A DNA stretch of 64,000 nt from Leekyejoonella antrihumi (GTDB lineage Bacteria > Actinomycetota > Actinomycetes > Actinomycetales > Dermatophilaceae). The stretch covers positions 38,071 through 102,070 of the forward strand of contig NZ_VCQV01000018.1 in the NCBI RefSeq assembly GCF_007845645.1, written 5' to 3'. Within the stretch, counting starts at the first letter, position 1. Each line of letters starts with the position of its first letter. Shown here one piece after another: positions 53,857-63,720 of the stretch. A model generated the notes under the pieces. It did not search any database. It had not been told where the DNA came from and saw nothing but the letters and a program-made list of their open reading frames with translations. The translations under genes and the position numbers were made by a program.

Positions 53857-54863
53857 GGCTGCGAGCCCACAGCAGCGCCCAGCTGCAGCTCCGCGGGGAC
53901 CTTGATCGTCTTGGGATAGAGCGCGGCGATGTTGAGGCCGAGGATCTTCTTCTTGACCTCAGTCGTCAGTGCCGGGTACTCGCTCATGTCTGAGGGGAAT
54001 TGGAAGTCGACGAACTTCTCCACCAGCCAGTTGGGCTGCCAGAGCGCGTAGTCGGACGAGAAGATGATCCGGTCCTCGCCTACCCAGTACAGCAGCTCAC
54101 CGAGGATCTGCCCGAAGTAGCGAGGACGGGTGTGGATGAACGCCATGGCCACGGACATGCCCGCGTAGACATTCGGCTCCTGCGTGGCGATCCAGCAGAA
54201 GTCCTCCAGCCGCGGGAGGCCCACGTGCTCGACGATGAAGTTCAGATCGGTGAAGTCGGTGGCGCAGTGATCGATGTCCGCGACGTCGAACGCGTCCCTG
54301 TCAAGCGGGCGGATGGTCGGGCCCTTGTGCACATGGATGTTCTTGATCCCCAACTGCCGGCACTTCTCCAGGTACTTGTACGTGTCCGGGTCGCTCATCT
54401 TGAAGCCGCGAGACGTGTTGTGCCAGGCGGCGGTGTAGACCTTGACACCTTGCAGGTTGAACCGCTCCGCGTCCTTCTCGAGTTGATCGAGCCCGGCCTG
54501 GCCTTCCCGCGGGTCGAAGGTGCCGTTCATGGTGAGCTGGTCAGGGTGCTGCTCGCGAAGCTCCCAGGCTTCCTCCTGACGGTCGAATCCGTCCTTGTAG
54601 AAGTCCCACAGGTGCACACTGTTCAGCACCGCATGGTCTGCGTATCCGACCTCGAAGACATCATGCATCAGGTCCGTGGCGGCGTACTTCTGGTACTTCT
54701 TGTAGTCCCAGACGTATTCCTCCGGAGAGAGGTTGCGGTGGTAGTCGTAGAAGCACTCGATGAACTGATGGCCCTCGACCCCCTTGCAGTTCTCATCCGA
54801 ACCGTCCCAGTAGTGGATGTGACCGTCCACTACGAAGTACTTCTCGCCGTCCTTCTCGTACAT
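53853..54863 (-). CDS. Amidohydrolase-2 family protein of the prm operon
   Basis: A 336-aa TIM-barrel metal-dependent hydrolase: N-terminal VVDGHIHYWDGS (HxH), later NIHVHKGPTI, NFIVEHVGLPRLEDF and IIFSSDYALWQPNW with the catalytic Asp region. This family (related to ACMSD) regularly lies between the coupling-protein gene and the DUF59 gene in mim/prm loci. Its role is not settled; it could act on a downstream metabolite or assist the enzyme. Confidence 0.9.
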   Translation of the reverse strand: MYEKDGEKYFVVDGHIHYWDGSDENCKGVEGHQFIECFYDYHRNLSPEEYVWDYKKYQKYAATDLMHDVFEVGYADHAVLNSVHLWDFYKDGFDRQEEAWELREQHPDQLTMNGTFDPREGQAGLDQLEKDAERFNLQGVKVYTAAWHNTSRGFKMSDPDTYKYLEKCRQLGIKNIHVHKGPTIRPLDRDAFDVADIDHCATDFTDLNFIVEHVGLPRLEDFCWIATQEPNVYAGMSVAMAFIHTRPRYFGQILGELLYWVGEDRIIFSSDYALWQPNWLVEKFVDFQFPSDMSEYPALTTEVKKKILGLNIAALYPKTIKVPAELQLGAAVGSQP

Positions 54864-54910
54864 CGCGTCCTCATTTCGGTTGTGCTTGTGGCGTGTTGCA
54901 GGGGGACAGT

Positions 54911-54941
54911 CTTCGGGGCAGCCGTTTCGACTGCCCCGAAG
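54911..54941 (-). other. Intercistronic hairpin between prmD and the amidohydrolase gene
   Basis: 11-bp perfect arms (CTTCGGGGCAG and its complement) with a 9-base loop in the 87-bp gap, 10 bp after the prmD stop. It may be an RNA stability or processing element that raises prmABCD relative to the downstream genes. Confidence 0.5.
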
Positions 54942-54950
54942 GCTGGGGGT

Positions 54951-55295
54951 TCAGGAAGAGACTGTGAGGTCAAAGCCGATGTATTCGGCAGCGTCCTCCG
55001 GACTGGCAAAGAGCAACGTGCGGTCATCCAGGTGCACCATGCGACCGTAGTGCGTCGAGCTGATCTCCTCGAATACCGAGCCGTCGAAGTCCTCACCGAG
55101 GGCATCGGTCAACTCGTCGTAGTCGAAGTCGAGCTTGGTGGTTCCGTCCACCCGAATCATCGATGGGTACTCAACGAGGTCGACACCGTCCTTGGCGCCC
55201 ATGACCTCAGCCACGACTCGTCCGATCGGTGTATTCATCAAGGTGACCCCACACTTGTCGGAGAACGACGCGTCCGACCCAAACTGCATGCTCAT
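54951..55295 (-). CDS. prmD: Propane monooxygenase coupling (effector) protein
   Basis: A 114-aa MmoB/DmpM-family effector protein that binds the hydroxylase and tunes electron transfer and substrate access. It reads [20 protein letters not shown], with the core [14 protein letters not shown] and [18 protein letters not shown], typical of the family. ATG at 55295 overlaps the prmC stop (ATGA). It corresponds to MimD/PrmD. Confidence 0.95.
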   Translation of the reverse strand: MSMQFGSDASFSDKCGVTLMNTPIGRVVAEVMGAKDGVDLVEYPSMIRVDGTTKLDFDYDELTDALGEDFDGSVFEEISSTHYGRMVHLDDRTLLFASPEDAAEYIGFDLTVSS

Positions 55296-56404
55296 TGGTT
55301 CAACTCCTTCGGTGCGTCCAGCCCGATCTCCTCGAGCATCTGGGTGAACTTCTCTTTGGCTGACTGGAATGACTCGGCGTAGGTGCGAACCTTGTCCGCC
55401 GGCTGGGACCAGATGGGCTGCATAGCGTTGGCCGCGTCAAGGCAGCGCGGGACCCACTTGGTCATCCACGTGCCGAACAGCTCCTTGTTCGAGGCTCCGA
55501 ACTTCTCGTCCTGCACGAGAAGCTGGAAGAGGACTCTGGTGTAGGACGAGTCGCGGTTGTAGTCATTCTCGCCGGCGCCGACGATCGTCGGTGTGATGTA
55601 GTCGCCGTTTCGCGCGGAGACCTGCATCATCAGCTCACTGCGGAAGAGCTGTCCGACGAGCTGCTCGAATACGACGTTCGTCGCGAACAACAACTCGCAC
55701 CAGTCGCCGGTCGCCGTCAGCTCCTCCACAACCTTGCGGGTCGGCTGCCACTCGGAGCCGTTCTGCCACGCCTCTTTGTGCGCCGAGCCGTCGAACTCCA
55801 AATGCGACTCGGACAGGTCGAGGTTGAACAGCGCCAGCTCCTGCGCGAAGCGCATCTTGTGCGCCGCATTGACCGCGACCGCATTGTTGATCATGTTCGA
55901 GGGGCAGGACCGCTGAATCGAGGTGAACACGTGAAGCGCCAGCCCGTTCTCGGCATGCATCCACGCACCGAGATTCTGCGCCACGAACTTACTCCATGGA
56001 GCATTCCAGTGGTCGTATGCATTTGCTCGCTTGGCGTTCTCCAAGCAGAGGTTGATCTGACGGACCACCGCCGCATTGTTGCGGAAGATCGTCTGCTCCC
56101 ATTCCTCGTTCGGATCAAGGAACTGGTGCCAGTTGGACGACTTCGCGGCCGTCCAGTCATGCGGGTAACCGCCTGGCCCATCTCCGAATCCGTAGATCCA
56201 CCCCTGTGTGAGGTAGCGGTCCGGATCGGGCTGCACGTCGACAGTCACGTCCTCATAAACGGTCGCACGAAGCTTTGCCGGCTTGAAGTAGTTGTAAGTG
56301 CGGCTTTTCGAGCTCGGGAACTCGAGTGCGCCGGCTTCCGAGTCCGTGAATTCAACTCGTGGGAAACTGCGCTTCGTGGGCGCAGCAACTGGACTGTCTG
56401 CCAT
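55292..56404 (-). CDS. prmC: Propane monooxygenase hydroxylase beta (small) subunit
   Basis: A 370-aa ferritin-like, non-catalytic hydroxylase subunit. Blocks include [59 protein letters not shown] and [10 protein letters not shown]. It lacks the paired ExxH iron motifs of the alpha subunit, as expected. I use the ATG at 56404 ([20 protein letters not shown]); an in-frame ATG at 56419 is possible. It pairs with PrmA to form the hydroxylase. Confidence 0.93.
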   Translation of the reverse strand: MADSPVAAPTKRSFPRVEFTDSEAGALEFPSSKSRTYNYFKPAKLRATVYEDVTVDVQPDPDRYLTQGWIYGFGDGPGGYPHDWTAAKSSNWHQFLDPNEEWEQTIFRNNAAVVRQINLCLENAKRANAYDHWNAPWSKFVAQNLGAWMHAENGLALHVFTSIQRSCPSNMINNAVAVNAAHKMRFAQELALFNLDLSESHLEFDGSAHKEAWQNGSEWQPTRKVVEELTATGDWCELLFATNVVFEQLVGQLFRSELMMQVSARNGDYITPTIVGAGENDYNRDSSYTRVLFQLLVQDEKFGASNKELFGTWMTKWVPRCLDAANAMQPIWSQPADKVRTYAESFQSAKEKFTQMLEEIGLDAPKELNQ

Positions 56405-56471
56405 GGATCTCAACTCCATCTGGTGTGGTGCGCGGGGCTGGCGCCTAACGCATTCCGTCGTGATTTTTGGA

Positions 56472-57518
56472 CTACTCGGCTGCGAGCGGGCTTTCGAACT
56501 TGTCATAGAAGACCTGGTCGTTGGGAACGCCCTGCTGTGCTGCCATCTCCAGCGCCGCGTCGACCATCGGCGGTGGCCCGCACAGGTAGACCTCGGCCTT
56601 GTGCAGGTCTGGCTCCCGTGCCTCGACGACCTTGGTAACCATTCCCGACTCGCTGGTCAGGCCCAACTCGTCCGCCCCGTCGGCCGACTCCGAGAGGCAC
56701 GCAACGAACTCGAAGTCTTGGAGCTTCTCCCCAAGGGTGCGGATCTCGTCAAGGTAGAAGAGGTCACCCACCGTCCGTGCGCCGTAGTAGAAGCGCACTT
56801 TGCGGGTGTCGCCTGTCTCGCTCATGTGACGCAGCAGTGCGAGCACAGGCGCCATGCCGGCACCACCACCGATGAGGACGATTGGCAGCACGTGACCGTT
56901 CTTGAGGGTGAAGTTGCCGTACGGGCCGTGCAGGTGGATCCGGTCGCCGACGTCGATCCCGTCTTCGAGAAGCTCCGAGAACTTGCCGCCCGGGTACTTC
57001 TTGATCAGGAACTCGACATGACCCGAGGTGGTCGGGGTCGTTGCCATGGAGAACGAGCGGTGGTCCTCGGTGCCGGGGATGATCAAGTCGGCGTACTGCC
57101 CCGCCTTGAAGTCATACGAACTGGGCTCAACAAAACGCAGTTTGAGTCCGACGATGTCGTGCGTGTGCTCGACGAGCTCGATGACCTCGGTCTCGATCTC
57201 CTGCAGTGGCGCCGAGTTGAGTAACTCGTCCTCGTCGAAGTTGAGAAGCTCGATTGTGCAGTCGCTGAAGGCATGTGCGCGGCACAGCAGGACGTAACCC
57301 TCCTCAACCTCTGAGTCGTTGCAGGCGAATGTCGAGTAACGCTCCATCTGGATGTCGCCCTCGAGGATGTAGGACTTGCAGGCGGAGCACTGGCCCTCTC
57401 GACAGCCATGCATCAGATGGATGCCCTGGCGGAATGCGGCATCGAGGATTTTTTCGTCCTCACCGACCTCCATGTCGATGTTGACCGGCTCGAAGGTGAT
57501 GCTGTGGCTGTCGGACAT
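56472..57518 (-). CDS. prmB: Propane monooxygenase reductase
   Basis: A 348-aa NADH-dependent electron-transfer protein. The plant-type 2Fe-2S domain has Cys39, Cys44, Cys47 and Cys79 (HGCREGQCSACKSY; LLCRAH). An FAD-binding domain follows with RSFSMATTP, then the NAD-binding domain with IGGGAGMAPVLALLRHM and the end YLCGPPPMVDAA. ATG at 57518 with an AGGAGG ribosome-binding site. It transfers electrons to the PrmA di-iron centre. Confidence 0.96.
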   Translation of the reverse strand: MSDSHSITFEPVNIDMEVGEDEKILDAAFRQGIHLMHGCREGQCSACKSYILEGDIQMERYSTFACNDSEVEEGYVLLCRAHAFSDCTIELLNFDEDELLNSAPLQEIETEVIELVEHTHDIVGLKLRFVEPSSYDFKAGQYADLIIPGTEDHRSFSMATTPTTSGHVEFLIKKYPGGKFSELLEDGIDVGDRIHLHGPYGNFTLKNGHVLPIVLIGGGAGMAPVLALLRHMSETGDTRKVRFYYGARTVGDLFYLDEIRTLGEKLQDFEFVACLSESADGADELGLTSESGMVTKVVEAREPDLHKAEVYLCGPPPMVDAALEMAAQQGVPNDQVFYDKFESPLAAE

Positions 57519-57568
57519 GGCGTCCTCCTGGTCGCTCGAATCTCGGTGGTGGTGCTGGGTGAGGGCGG

Positions 57569-57605
57569 TGCCGGTGCCGGGGCGAACGACGCCCCGGCAC
57601 CGGCA
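57569..57605 (-). other. Strong intercistronic hairpin between prmA and prmB
   Basis: 16-bp perfect arms (TGCCGGTGCCGGGGCG and its complement) with a 5-base loop, eight bases after the prmA stop. As the operon continues, it is probably a partial terminator or an RNA-stabilising structure that keeps the alpha subunit message in excess. Confidence 0.6.
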
Positions 57606-57613
57606 GATCGCTG

Positions 57614-59251
57614 TTAGACGCGGCAGATGTTGTCGTTCGCGCGGTAAGCCGTCGCCCAGGCCGCACGCTCGTCGTCGGTCATCTCGTTGAGCAGAATGTT
57701 GGGCGACATGAAGACGTTGCCCTTCATGTCATCGACGGTCCACAACTTCTTGGGGTCGTCGAGCTCCAAGTGCGGTTGCGGGATGAGCGTCTTGCCATCA
57801 TCGCGGACGTAGCCGAGGTCCTGGATGATCTCGGAATAGTCCTTGTTGTGGTGCAGGGTCTCCCACTCGCGGTGGCCGGTCAGCCGACCCATGTTGGGGG
57901 TGTCCCTACCCTCGTACTCCGGTCGGAACGCCTTGATGTCGGTCCAGGCGCACGTCTCGGAGCAGTAGGTCCGCCACTGGCCATCCACCTTCTCCATGAC
58001 CATGTCTTCTCTGATCATGCACGGCACCATGCAGGTCCAGCAGCGGTGCGGGTACTCGTAGCCGACATCCTCGAACGCGATCGGCTTGTTCTTACCGGGG
58101 TAGCGCAGCCGGTTGTAGGCCTCCCACCACTTGCCGAATCGGCTGTACCAGCCCGGATACTTGTCCTCGAACCACTCGAAGTCCGTGTCGGTCATCGGGT
58201 CGATCCGCCAGTAGTTGGCGAGCCAGCCCGTCGCGAAGAAGCGTGCCGTCTCGTGGACGTAGAACTTGTTGGTGATGCGGTTCCAGGCCTCTTCGACCAG
58301 GTCGTGCGGGATCACCAGGCCGTACTTCTCCAGGGGGAGGAGATAGCTGCGGTAGTAGTCGTCGTAGATCCAGCGACGCCACATCTCCGCATACGACTCG
58401 CGGTCCTTGCGACGGTCCTTGGTGCCGTACTCGATGAAGGTGCCGATTGCAGCGTCGACGACGCAGTGGTTGTTCCACCACGCATAGCGAAGGTCACGCT
58501 CAAGGAGCGGACGGTTGCGCTCGTCGGCGAGAGCCATCAGCAGAATCGAGTACCCGTTGCTGATGTGCCGCGACTCGTCAGACTGCACAGAGTGGAAGAC
58601 CGTGGGTAGGAGATAGTCGCCGTTCGCCGCTGCCTCATCGGGCATGGCGACGAAGAGCGTGTTGGTGAACGCCGTCTCCGCGACCACCGTCAGGTAGATG
58701 TTCGACGCGGTGATCGCGTCGCCGGTGATGAAGCCTTCACCGAACTGGCGACCGATGGTGCCCGCGTAGTTGTTCGCGAACGCCTTCTCCGTCATGTCGA
58801 AGCCAGCGGGGTCGATGTAGTTGTTCATGTACAACTTCTTGAGATTCATCTGAATCGTCGAGTGACGAACCTCGTCGATCATCTGGACCGCGAGCCCGTT
58901 GTGGATCTCCGGGTTGGGTACCGCATCGATGGCCATGGGCATGGCCCGGGCTGCCGAGATCTCCGGGAACGGAATGATCGACAGGAACAACTTCTGCCAC
59001 TCCAGCCAACGCTGCTGGACCTGGCGGAACATGTTGCCGCGGATCGCGCCGTCCATGGCTCCGAAGACGCGGTTGTCCTTCTCTTCCTCCATCGGGAAGT
59101 AGGACCGCATGATCTGCTTCAGCGGGTCCTTCTTTGGTGCCTTCTCGAAGGTGTAGTCGGTGCCGAACCGGGTGGCGGGAGTCGCGAACGTGGGTTCCCA
59201 GGTGAGTTCGGAGATCTTCGCATGGGCCTTGGTCAGGCTCTGTCTGCTCAT
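57614..59251 (-). CDS. prmA: Propane monooxygenase hydroxylase alpha (large) subunit
   Basis: Catalytic subunit of a soluble di-iron monooxygenase, 545 aa, from the ATG at 59251 after AAGGAGG. Predicted iron ligands are Glu98, Glu127, His130 (DEVRH), Glu192, Glu226 and His229 (DESRH); the Glu127-Glu192-Glu226 spacings (65 and 34) equal those of methane monooxygenase. A Cys cluster [10 protein letters not shown] lies near 430. Expected activity is hydroxylation of propane, probably at C2; related MimABCD also oxidises acetone and phenols. First gene of the operon, with dyad copy 4 100 bp upstream. Confidence 0.97.
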   Translation of the reverse strand: MSRQSLTKAHAKISELTWEPTFATPATRFGTDYTFEKAPKKDPLKQIMRSYFPMEEEKDNRVFGAMDGAIRGNMFRQVQQRWLEWQKLFLSIIPFPEISAARAMPMAIDAVPNPEIHNGLAVQMIDEVRHSTIQMNLKKLYMNNYIDPAGFDMTEKAFANNYAGTIGRQFGEGFITGDAITASNIYLTVVAETAFTNTLFVAMPDEAAANGDYLLPTVFHSVQSDESRHISNGYSILLMALADERNRPLLERDLRYAWWNNHCVVDAAIGTFIEYGTKDRRKDRESYAEMWRRWIYDDYYRSYLLPLEKYGLVIPHDLVEEAWNRITNKFYVHETARFFATGWLANYWRIDPMTDTDFEWFEDKYPGWYSRFGKWWEAYNRLRYPGKNKPIAFEDVGYEYPHRCWTCMVPCMIREDMVMEKVDGQWRTYCSETCAWTDIKAFRPEYEGRDTPNMGRLTGHREWETLHHNKDYSEIIQDLGYVRDDGKTLIPQPHLELDDPKKLWTVDDMKGNVFMSPNILLNEMTDDERAAWATAYRANDNICRV

Positions 59252-59350
59252 TGGTAGGTGCCTCCTTGGAATGCTGTCGAGCAGCGACCCGGACCTGTGG
59301 TCAGGGCTGCCCCGTGCCATTGATACAACCCCCCATCGGCACTGGCGGAC

Positions 59351-59365
59351 GTCTCAATGTGAGAC
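59351..59365. promoter_or_regulatory. Regulon dyad, copy 4 (prm operon promoter)
   Basis: GTCTCA-ATG-TGAGAC, perfect arms, 100 bp upstream of the prmA ATG. On the minus strand an AT-rich TATCAAT begins about 26 nt after the dyad. On the plus strand the dyad is followed by TCGTCAC, as in copy 6. It is the most probable activator site for the prm operon. Confidence 0.78.
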
Positions 59366-59439
59366 TCGTCACGAACTTGCGAGGCTGCGACCGCGGGATG
59401 CCCCCGATGAGGCCCCACCCTGGCGATGGGAGGCCAGGT

Positions 59440-60190
59440 TTTCTGCCCACTTCCGCTCCTTCCAGCGCCCACCGGCTCACCGCGCTCACAGGGTCGTCGA
59501 TGTCGTCCTCCCCCTGCTGCCAGGTCGGACTCAGCCCGACGACACGGGGCAGCACCAGTCAGGGCCACACGCGTGTCCGGCATGGATCCGACCCAGGGAC
59601 CGGCTTGCCCAGGACCGCGCTGAATCTGGACTTGGACGACCCCGCCGGCGAGCCGTGTGCTTGCTGTACCTCGGCTGGTAGTCCAGCCGAGCGACAAGCC
59701 CATTCGGCAGGTCGGCGACGGTTGTGCTGGCAGACCGCGAGCCGGCAGGGCGACGCGCTCACGGCGCGTTACAACGGGCCGCGGGATCCGACTCCAGTGC
59801 AGTTCCGATGCCATTGGTCCCGACCTCGTCTTCGCGACAGCTGTAACCCGGCGGCAGAAATACGGCATCCATCGACGTCACCAACGTGGCGTCACCACCG
59901 ATCCGTCGCTGCACCCGGCCATGGAAGTCCGCGATCGCCCAGATCACCAGTTCGTTGGTCAGGTGCTACGCCAGCCGGTCGAGTACCGGGCCGACTACCC
60001 GACACACCGGCTCGGCTCAGGATGGCAGAACACGTACGTGAGTTCGGCAAGGCCGAACGGAGCCCGATCCGTCGCGCAGGCGCCAACGATGCGCGAATAA
60101 GGCCACGAACGAAAGGCGGCAGGGGCTCGCCGGAAGCCACAAACTCATCCCGCGCAACCGTGAACTACCAGTCGATCCCGGACGCCCAAC
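59440..60190 (-). pseudogene. Decayed RegB-type AcoR/MimR-like regulator
   Basis: Minus-strand pieces in several frames match RegB: ARDEFVASGEPLPPFVRGLI (start region), ADFHGRVQRRIGGDATLV with EDEVGTNGIGTALE (GAF signature), NGLVARLDYQPRYS, LAGGVVQVQIQRGP and LPRVVGLSPTWQQ. Several frameshifts occur and about 140 codons after the GAF signature are missing, as are the P-loop and Fis helix. It lies just upstream of prmA, where an adjacent regulator would be expected. Confidence 0.82.
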
Positions 60191-60279
60191 CTTTTGGGGC
60201 GCTGCTCGAACCGCGCAGGCACCGGCATCCCGCGCTCGCTTTCCACAGACGCAGTTTGGGAGTGTACCCCCCAGGTGCG

Positions 60280-60294
60280 ATCTCAGATTGAGAC
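60280..60294. promoter_or_regulatory. Regulon dyad, copy 5 (before the 198-aa gene)
   Basis: ATCTCA-GAT-TGAGAC, one arm mismatch, 152 bp before the start at 60,446. A GTACTACTT stretch lies about 21 nt downstream. Copy 1, before the decayed gene, has the same GAT centre and following GG. Confidence 0.68.
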
Positions 60295-60445
60295 GGCAGG
60301 TGGAGTGTGCCGGAGTACTACTTGTGACGATCACATATTGCGGCATGAGGCGATTGGCGGCCGCCACCCGCCTGACTCCTTCTGCGCACGTCTGCGCGAA
60401 CGAGGCAGAGCCGACACGACCTGACGTTCGAAGAACAGGAACCGC

Positions 60446-61042
60446 ATGCCCTACCTGTCATTCGAGTCGCGGAGCCTGCGCAACTGGGAGGTCCCGAGAC
60501 TCGACGGCCTGGCATCACTCACCATCGAGGCGATGCCGGCATTCGAGGCCCTCGCATTCGACGGCATCGCGGCTCTTGTCGTCGGAGGCAGCCTCGAGCC
60601 CCCGCACACAATCGAACACGGCAGCCGGGTCGCCAGCGAAGTCATCGCTGCCGTGGTGCGCAGCCCCCGGTATCACCTGACACAGGAACCACCGATCACC
60701 CCGGCGGTCCGGGCCGCGCGCTCCGCGCTGATGACCGGCGCGCATGACGTGGCCGCGGGCGGCGTCCCGGCCCTGATCCGGCTGGTCAGCCGAATCGTGG
60801 AGGCCTCATTGGACCAGTTTGCGACTCACCATGAGTCCTCACGGGACCAAGCACGCTCACTGTTCTATGCCGGGCTGCTCGCGACCGCTTCCGGGTCCCG
60901 CACCACGTGCAGCGATCTCGCCACAGCCGGCGTCAACGAGATCTTCGAGGGCTGGGAGGCACTGTTCACGGTCGGCCTTGTACCGCGGTTCGAGCAGAGC
61001 ACGGGCCTGCCTCGTCTATCGCTTACTGAAGCAAGTCATTAG
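60446..61042 (+). CDS. Conserved protein of the island, 198 aa (paralogue of 49,213)
   Basis: A 198-aa protein, MPYLSFESRSLRNWEVPRLD..., same length as the 49,213 product and alignable throughout (DGLASLTIEAMPAFEALAFD, GGSLEPPHTIEHGSRVAS, GVNEIFEGWEALFTVGLVP). It looks mostly helical; no signal peptide, membrane segment or recognised active site. It precedes the transporter by 69 bp and follows dyad copy 5, so it probably heads a regulated operon. Function unknown. Confidence 0.78.
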   Translation: MPYLSFESRSLRNWEVPRLDGLASLTIEAMPAFEALAFDGIAALVVGGSLEPPHTIEHGSRVASEVIAAVVRSPRYHLTQEPPITPAVRAARSALMTGAHDVAAGGVPALIRLVSRIVEASLDQFATHHESSRDQARSLFYAGLLATASGSRTTCSDLATAGVNEIFEGWEALFTVGLVPRFEQSTGLPRLSLTEASH

Positions 61043-61111
61043 CCATTCCCGATCTCACCACACCGCCGGTTGAAAACCTTTCGCCGGTCACCCCATTGAT
61101 GAGGAGCAGCC

Positions 61112-61756
61112 ATGACCACTACCGATGAAACCCAGAACACCGACACCGGTCCCGCGATAGAACCCGCATCGAACGTTTTCCTCTCTGGCAACCCCAGCGC
61201 AATCGGGGTCCCGACGTTTATCGCAGGCTCGGTGGCGCTCGGGCTGGTCCTCATCGGCTACGTACCTGCCTCGGCCGTCGGCGCATCTCTGTCGATCATC
61301 CTGGCCGCTACCGGCGTCGGCCTGACGATCAGCGCAATCTGGGCGGCGACACTTGGGCAGAGCGCCGTCGCAGGCATCTTCGGAATCTTCTCCGGGTTCT
61401 GGCTCAGCTACGCCGTGCTGGTCCTCGGCCTGCTACACGGCTGGTTTGCGATCACCCCTGCCGCCGCCGTGCGCACGCAGGGGCTGTTCCTGATCACCTG
61501 GCTGGTGATCATCGTCATGCTCACGCTGGGAACGCTGCGCCTGCCACTGGCCTTCACCGTGCTGTTCGCACTGATCGACCTCGCCTTGGCCGCCGTGCTC
61601 ATCGGCACCCTGGACGGTTCAACCGGGTGGCTGCACATCGGCGGTGTCCTCGTGTTCATCTTCGCCGCGGTCGGTGCCTACATCTACTTCAGCGTCGCCG
61701 AGGTGATCACCGGCGGAGGCGCCATCCCGCTGGGCCGACCCGTCATCGCGTCCTGA
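61112..61756 (+). CDS. GPR1/FUN34/YaaH-family (acetate/succinate) transporter
   Basis: A 214-aa membrane protein with six expected helices. NPSAIGVPTFIAGSVALG corresponds to the family NPxPLGL signature before helix 1; FGIFSGFWLSYAVL is the second conserved block. SatP-type members carry acetate and succinate; in this island it could move acetate or a related C2/C3 acid from propane or acetone catabolism (inference). A GATGAGGAG ribosome-binding region precedes the ATG. Confidence 0.88.
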   Translation: MTTTDETQNTDTGPAIEPASNVFLSGNPSAIGVPTFIAGSVALGLVLIGYVPASAVGASLSIILAATGVGLTISAIWAATLGQSAVAGIFGIFSGFWLSYAVLVLGLLHGWFAITPAAAVRTQGLFLITWLVIIVMLTLGTLRLPLAFTVLFALIDLALAAVLIGTLDGSTGWLHIGGVLVFIFAAVGAYIYFSVAEVITGGGAIPLGRPVIAS

Positions 61757-61770
61757 ACCACCCGGTACAA

Positions 61771-61817
61771 GCGATGTGGTCACGGGCTGACGAGAGGGCA
61801 GCCCGTGACCACATCGC
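61771..61817 (+). terminator. 19-bp hairpin terminator after the transporter
   Basis: Perfect 19-bp arms (61771-61789 and 61799-61817) with a 9-base loop, 15 bp after the transporter stop and just before dyad copy 6. It isolates the 198-aa-transporter transcript from RegA'. Confidence 0.72.
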
Positions 61818-61822
61818 TGGAC

Positions 61823-61837
61823 GTCACAATGTGCGAC
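61823..61837. promoter_or_regulatory. Regulon dyad, copy 6 (RegA' promoter)
   Basis: GTCACA-ATG-TGCGAC, a weaker dyad whose centre and following TCGTCAC match copy 4. It lies 71 bp before the RegA' start, and TACACT begins 28 nt after it, as TAGCAT does in the RegA promoter. Confidence 0.65.
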
Positions 61838-61907
61838 TCGTCACATTCTGGAGCGGGCAGCAGTGTACACTTGAGTTAGCCAGGTTTCGCCGCGATGAGA
61901 GACGCGT

Positions 61908-63701
61908 ATGACTTCTCGTTCAGCATCGGGCAGAGCGGTGTTGCAAGCCCGCGAACTGTTTCTCGAAGGCGGGTCGGCCCTAGACGGAGCCGTCCGCGAT
62001 GAGATCCGCGCGTCCTGGTTGAGATCGCGTCAGCACTCCATCGGCGCGGAGCACGTGCAGGCAACGTACGTCGAACGTGCAGATCCTCAGACCCTGTTGC
62101 GCGACAGCGCAATGTCTGTCCTGCGGGACGTCGCTCAAGAGATTGCCAACGAACCCGTGGCTCTGTTGCTGACCGACCCGCACGGCGTCGTGCTCGATCG
62201 GGTATGCGGTGACCGGGGGCTGACTCAACATCTTGACCGTGCACAACTCTCGCTCGGGTTCACCTACGCCGAGTCCTCTGTCGGCACCAACGGGATCGGC
62301 ACTGCGATCGAGACCCGATCCCCCACGCTGGTGACCGGCGGGGAGCATTTCGTGGGGGATTTGTGCCAGTTCGGATGCGCTGGGGTGCCAATCGTGCATC
62401 CCCTCACCTCGGCGCTGGTGGGCCTGCTGGACCTCACGTCGTGGGCGCGAGACACGAACCCGATGCTCCTCGGGTACGCGCGAGCAACCGCCCGGCGCAT
62501 CCAGGATCGGATGGTTGAGCGCACCAGTCTGAGCGAGGTCACTCTCGTGCGCGAGTACCTCTGGACCTGCCAACACGCCGGCGGCTCCGTGCTCGCGCTG
62601 AATGGCGAGCTGACCATGATGAACGCGCACCTGCAGCAGACGTTCGACGCCGCCGACCAGACCACGCTGCTCGCATGTGTCGCCGACGTCTCGGAGGCCA
62701 GGCGGACCGCGACCGTGATCGCGGACTTGCCCAGTGGGCAGGTGGTCCGGCTTGGGTACCGACCCACCTTCACCGAGCAGAACGCGTTCGCCGGCGGCAT
62801 CGTGCAGATCAAACCGCAGGTTGCGACGCGCACTCACGAGCCACGGCATGTACCGGCGGTGCGACTACCCGGCGTCGTCGGCGCCAGTCCCACTTGGGAA
62901 CGCGTCTGCCAGAAGGTCCTCGACAGCCAGCGACGGTCCGAATGGCTCGTCCTAGAAGGCGAGCCCGGCGTCGGTAAGTTGACCCTCCTGACCGGTGCGC
63001 ACCGTGCCGCGCACCCCACGGGCCACCTGCGGGTGCTGGACGCCGCCGACGCATACGACATCGATGTGTGGCTCGATGAGGTGGCCGAAGAGCTCGACGC
63101 GCAACCGAACACCGGCACACTGATTCTGCGCAGGGTCCATCTGTTGCCCGAGTCGGCGGTCAGCTCGCTCGCGGGGATGCTGCTCGAGTGTCAGGGCAAT
63201 ACCGGCATCGCCACACAGCCGTGGGTCACGATGACCATGCCGTCAGCAGCCCATAGCGCCACCATCGACGCCGAGCTCCTTCCTCACTTCCCCCATACCA
63301 TCGCGGTCCCTGCGCTGCGACACCACATGGACGACCTACCCCGCCTGGTCGCACACCTGCTCGGGCAGATATCTCGCGACAGTCGGCTCGCGCTGTCGGA
63401 CGATGCGATGAACCAGTTCATGCGTCTGCCTTGGCACGGCAATGTCAAGCAGCTGCGGAAAGTGCTCACCGAAGCCGCCCGCCAGCGGCGAACCGGCATC
63501 ATCGGGGTCGATGACCTGCCCCCGGAGTGCCGCTCGGTCAACCGCCGTCGCCTCACCACCATGGAGGCCTTGGAACGCGACGCCATCGTCGACGCCCTGG
63601 ACACTCACGACGGCAACAAGGACCTCGCCGCGGAAGCGCTCGGCATGTCGCGCGCGACCATCTACCGCAAGATCAAGGGATTCGGCATCCGCTCGCGTTG
63701 A
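61908..63701 (+). CDS. AcoR/MimR-like transcriptional regulator (RegA')
   Basis: A 597-aa near-duplicate of RegA (42,786): SVGTNGIGTAIETRSPTLVTG in the GAF region, GEPGVGKLTLL P-loop, TLILRRVHLLPE replacing Walker B, and the Fis helix DLAAEALGMSRATIYRKIKG. Long nucleotide stretches are identical between the copies, pointing to fairly recent duplication. Differences concentrate in the linker after the P-loop and at the termini. Both copies are intact, so they may share or divide inducer recognition. Confidence 0.88.
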   Translation: MTSRSASGRAVLQARELFLEGGSALDGAVRDEIRASWLRSRQHSIGAEHVQATYVERADPQTLLRDSAMSVLRDVAQEIANEPVALLLTDPHGVVLDRVCGDRGLTQHLDRAQLSLGFTYAESSVGTNGIGTAIETRSPTLVTGGEHFVGDLCQFGCAGVPIVHPLTSALVGLLDLTSWARDTNPMLLGYARATARRIQDRMVERTSLSEVTLVREYLWTCQHAGGSVLALNGELTMMNAHLQQTFDAADQTTLLACVADVSEARRTATVIADLPSGQVVRLGYRPTFTEQNAFAGGIVQIKPQVATRTHEPRHVPAVRLPGVVGASPTWERVCQKVLDSQRRSEWLVLEGEPGVGKLTLLTGAHRAAHPTGHLRVLDAADAYDIDVWLDEVAEELDAQPNTGTLILRRVHLLPESAVSSLAGMLLECQGNTGIATQPWVTMTMPSAAHSATIDAELLPHFPHTIAVPALRHHMDDLPRLVAHLLGQISRDSRLALSDDAMNQFMRLPWHGNVKQLRKVLTEAARQRRTGIIGVDDLPPECRSVNRRRLTTMEALERDAIVDALDTHDGNKDLAAEALGMSRATIYRKIKGFGIRSR

Positions 63702-63720
63702 GGTTGGGGACGACGACGGT

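Noticed and set aside
53853..54863. Assigning a defined decarboxylase or hydrolase reaction to the prm-operon amidohydrolase
   Set aside because: The fold is clear, but no substrate can be derived from sequence and the literature role is unsettled, so only the family is given.
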